Shown here: in pieces, positions 33,451-34,451 of the stretch | Position numbering within the stretch: position 1 is the stretch's first letter | Layout: the number at the start of each line of letters is the position of its first letter | From: JBIIUJ01 sp044340025 | GTDB taxonomy: Bacteria; Pseudomonadota; Alphaproteobacteria; Caulobacterales; Aquidulcibacteraceae | Direction of reading: 5' to 3' | NCBI GenBank assembly: GCA_044340025.1 | Contig: JBIIUJ010000010.1 | Coordinates: 1-34,451 of the forward strand | Length of the DNA: 34,451 bases | The notes under the pieces: generated by a model | What the model was told of the DNA's origin: nothing | The model's input: the letters and a program-made list of their open reading frames with translations, nothing else | Databases searched by the model: none | Position numbers and translations under genes: made by a program

Positions 33451-34451
33451 GTTTACTTTCGAGAAAAAAATCGTCACCTAACACCTTGAAAGGTAATGAT
33501 ATTTCGGCGGTTCGAACGCCTAAATTCCAGTCATACTCAATATGTGATGCTAAAGTCAGTTTTAGCACAATACGCTTATCCTCAAGGGTTCCATTTTCCC
33601 AAAGATTCCAAGGGCTTGAGATAAAATCGAAAGCGGTTCGAAAAGTTTCATCAAACCCCTTTGCCGATGTCCCGCATCGTGCGGTCTTTTCTGCCAAAAC
33701 AAGCTTTTGACGCTCCAGCTCTTCGATCTTGCGCTCGAACGCGCCCAGCACCGTTTTGTTATCGGACGCCACCATGAGGTCTAAAACCTGCGTGATCTTT
33801 TTTTCTATGGCGTTCACTTCCAGTTTCATCGCAGCGCGAGTTTCTTTGGCGCGTGCCTCAGACTGAGCCCAACGCTTCTTGAACAGATTGAGCATCAAAC
33901 CAAAAAGCTGTTCGCTTGGCACCAATGCGCGCAGTAGTTCTTGATACGCACCTTCAATCTTGTCCCGCGCAACCGACTTGCCAAACTTCTCGCAACCACG
34001 GTGACTGCAGATATAATAAGGGTAAGCCGTATTGCGTCCCTTTGACCAATTCGCGGTCAAAGGCTGTCTGCAACAGCCGCACACAACATAACCGCGCATT
34101 GGGAAATCCTCATTGATATCCCGACGCGTCGCGATCAAGGTTTTTCCCGTCAGGCGTTCTTGTATGCGTTCGAACGTTTCTAATGAGACCACGCCTTCAT
34201 GTTGACCTTTACGGAATGAAACGCCCCACACTTTGCTTTCAATGTAACCCGCGTAAATCGGATGCGTCATGATGCGATGCGCTTGTTGGTTGGTCAAAAA
34301 CCCGTGACGGCAAAGCGGAAATTCTGGATGGGCTTCAAAGAAGCGTTTGAATCGCCCCGAGTTTTCTAGACGCCCTCGGATTGCGTTTTGTGCTGTCGTT
34401 CGAACTCGACGGGTGACAGCATCCTGTTTCGAGCATGCTTCCGGGTGGGGT
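33451..34451 (-). CDS. Large serine recombinase (integrase), C-terminal part, 5' partial; no stop before the tRNA
   Basis: On the minus strand the frame is open from the right edge with no stop, so the N-terminal catalytic domain lies outside the window. Visible parts in order are: the end of the recombinase domain (GRFKRFFEAHPEFP, HPIYAGYIES, WGVSFRKGQHEGVVS), a zinc ribbon with paired cysteines (VVCGCCRQPLT then YYICSHRGCEKFGKS), a coiled coil (EVNAIEKKITQVLDLM) and the C-terminal region LEDKRIVLKLTLASHIEY then SLPFKVLG. The frame continues without a stop into the reverse complement of the tRNA and on into dnaE2 antisense, so the native end is unclear. Base use is much less GC-rich than the rest of the window, indicating transfer. 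The partner cargo is not visible. Confidence 0.85.

Noticed and set aside
33486..33710. 74-residue plus-strand frame in the mobile-element region
   Set aside because: It is antisense to conserved recombinase sequence and shows no motif or ribosome site.
1..34451. CRISPR arrays, rRNA genes and insertion-sequence transposases
   Set aside because: No regularly spaced repeats, rRNA segments or transposase motifs were seen.

Overview
The window looks like a chromosomal segment of a GC-rich alphaproteobacterium, most likely from the Caulobacterales/Maricaulales/Hyphomonadales neighbourhood. This is inferred from four things: an RcGTA-type gene transfer agent cluster, a cycHJKL-type cytochrome c maturation operon, an imuA-imuB-dnaE2 operon behind a GAAC-N7-GAAC LexA box, and tightly packed ATGA/GTGA gene overlaps. 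Taxon rank is an inference; no 16S or marker gene is present.

Layout. Positions 1-6755 hold the tail half of a gene transfer agent (GTA): tail assembly chaperones, a short tape-measure protein, distal tail protein, hub, NlpC/P60 peptidase and the large tip/host-specificity protein, all on + and mostly overlapping by 4 bases. Positions 6807-10138 hold a CbpA-like DnaJ protein, then a PepSY protein, OmpR-type regulator and PhoQ-type kinase. Positions 10139-11567 hold an unrecognised coding region that seems broken by an in-frame stop and a frame change. Positions 11607-15823 are ccmI-ccmE-ccmF-ccmH. Positions 15911-22341 are a DegP-type protease, a second regulator/kinase pair and glnE, joined by a 4-base gap and two 4-base overlaps. 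A minus-strand block at 22374-25523 encodes a dienelactone-hydrolase-like enzyme, a small lipoprotein, AlkB and a PuuE-like deacetylase. Two plus-strand genes follow (25679-27150): an exported beta-rich protein and a methyltransferase.

Positions 27374-33307 hold the SOS mutagenesis operon: LexA box, imuA, imuB, a small DUF559/Vsr-like protein, and dnaE2. Two features stand out. The small nuclease-fold gene sits between imuB and dnaE2, with its predicted catalytic residues altered. The dnaE2 reading frame carries about 45 extra codons that correspond exactly to a compound palindromic repeat, comparable in concept to the protein-inserted palindromic elements of Rickettsia.

A tRNA-Ser(GCT) follows at 33358-33450. 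Immediately after its CCA end the sequence becomes much less GC-rich and encodes, on -, the C-terminal part of a large serine recombinase. This is the edge of an integrated element that continues past the right end. The recombinase frame has no stop before the tRNA and stays open through it, so its true C-terminus probably depends on the att junction.
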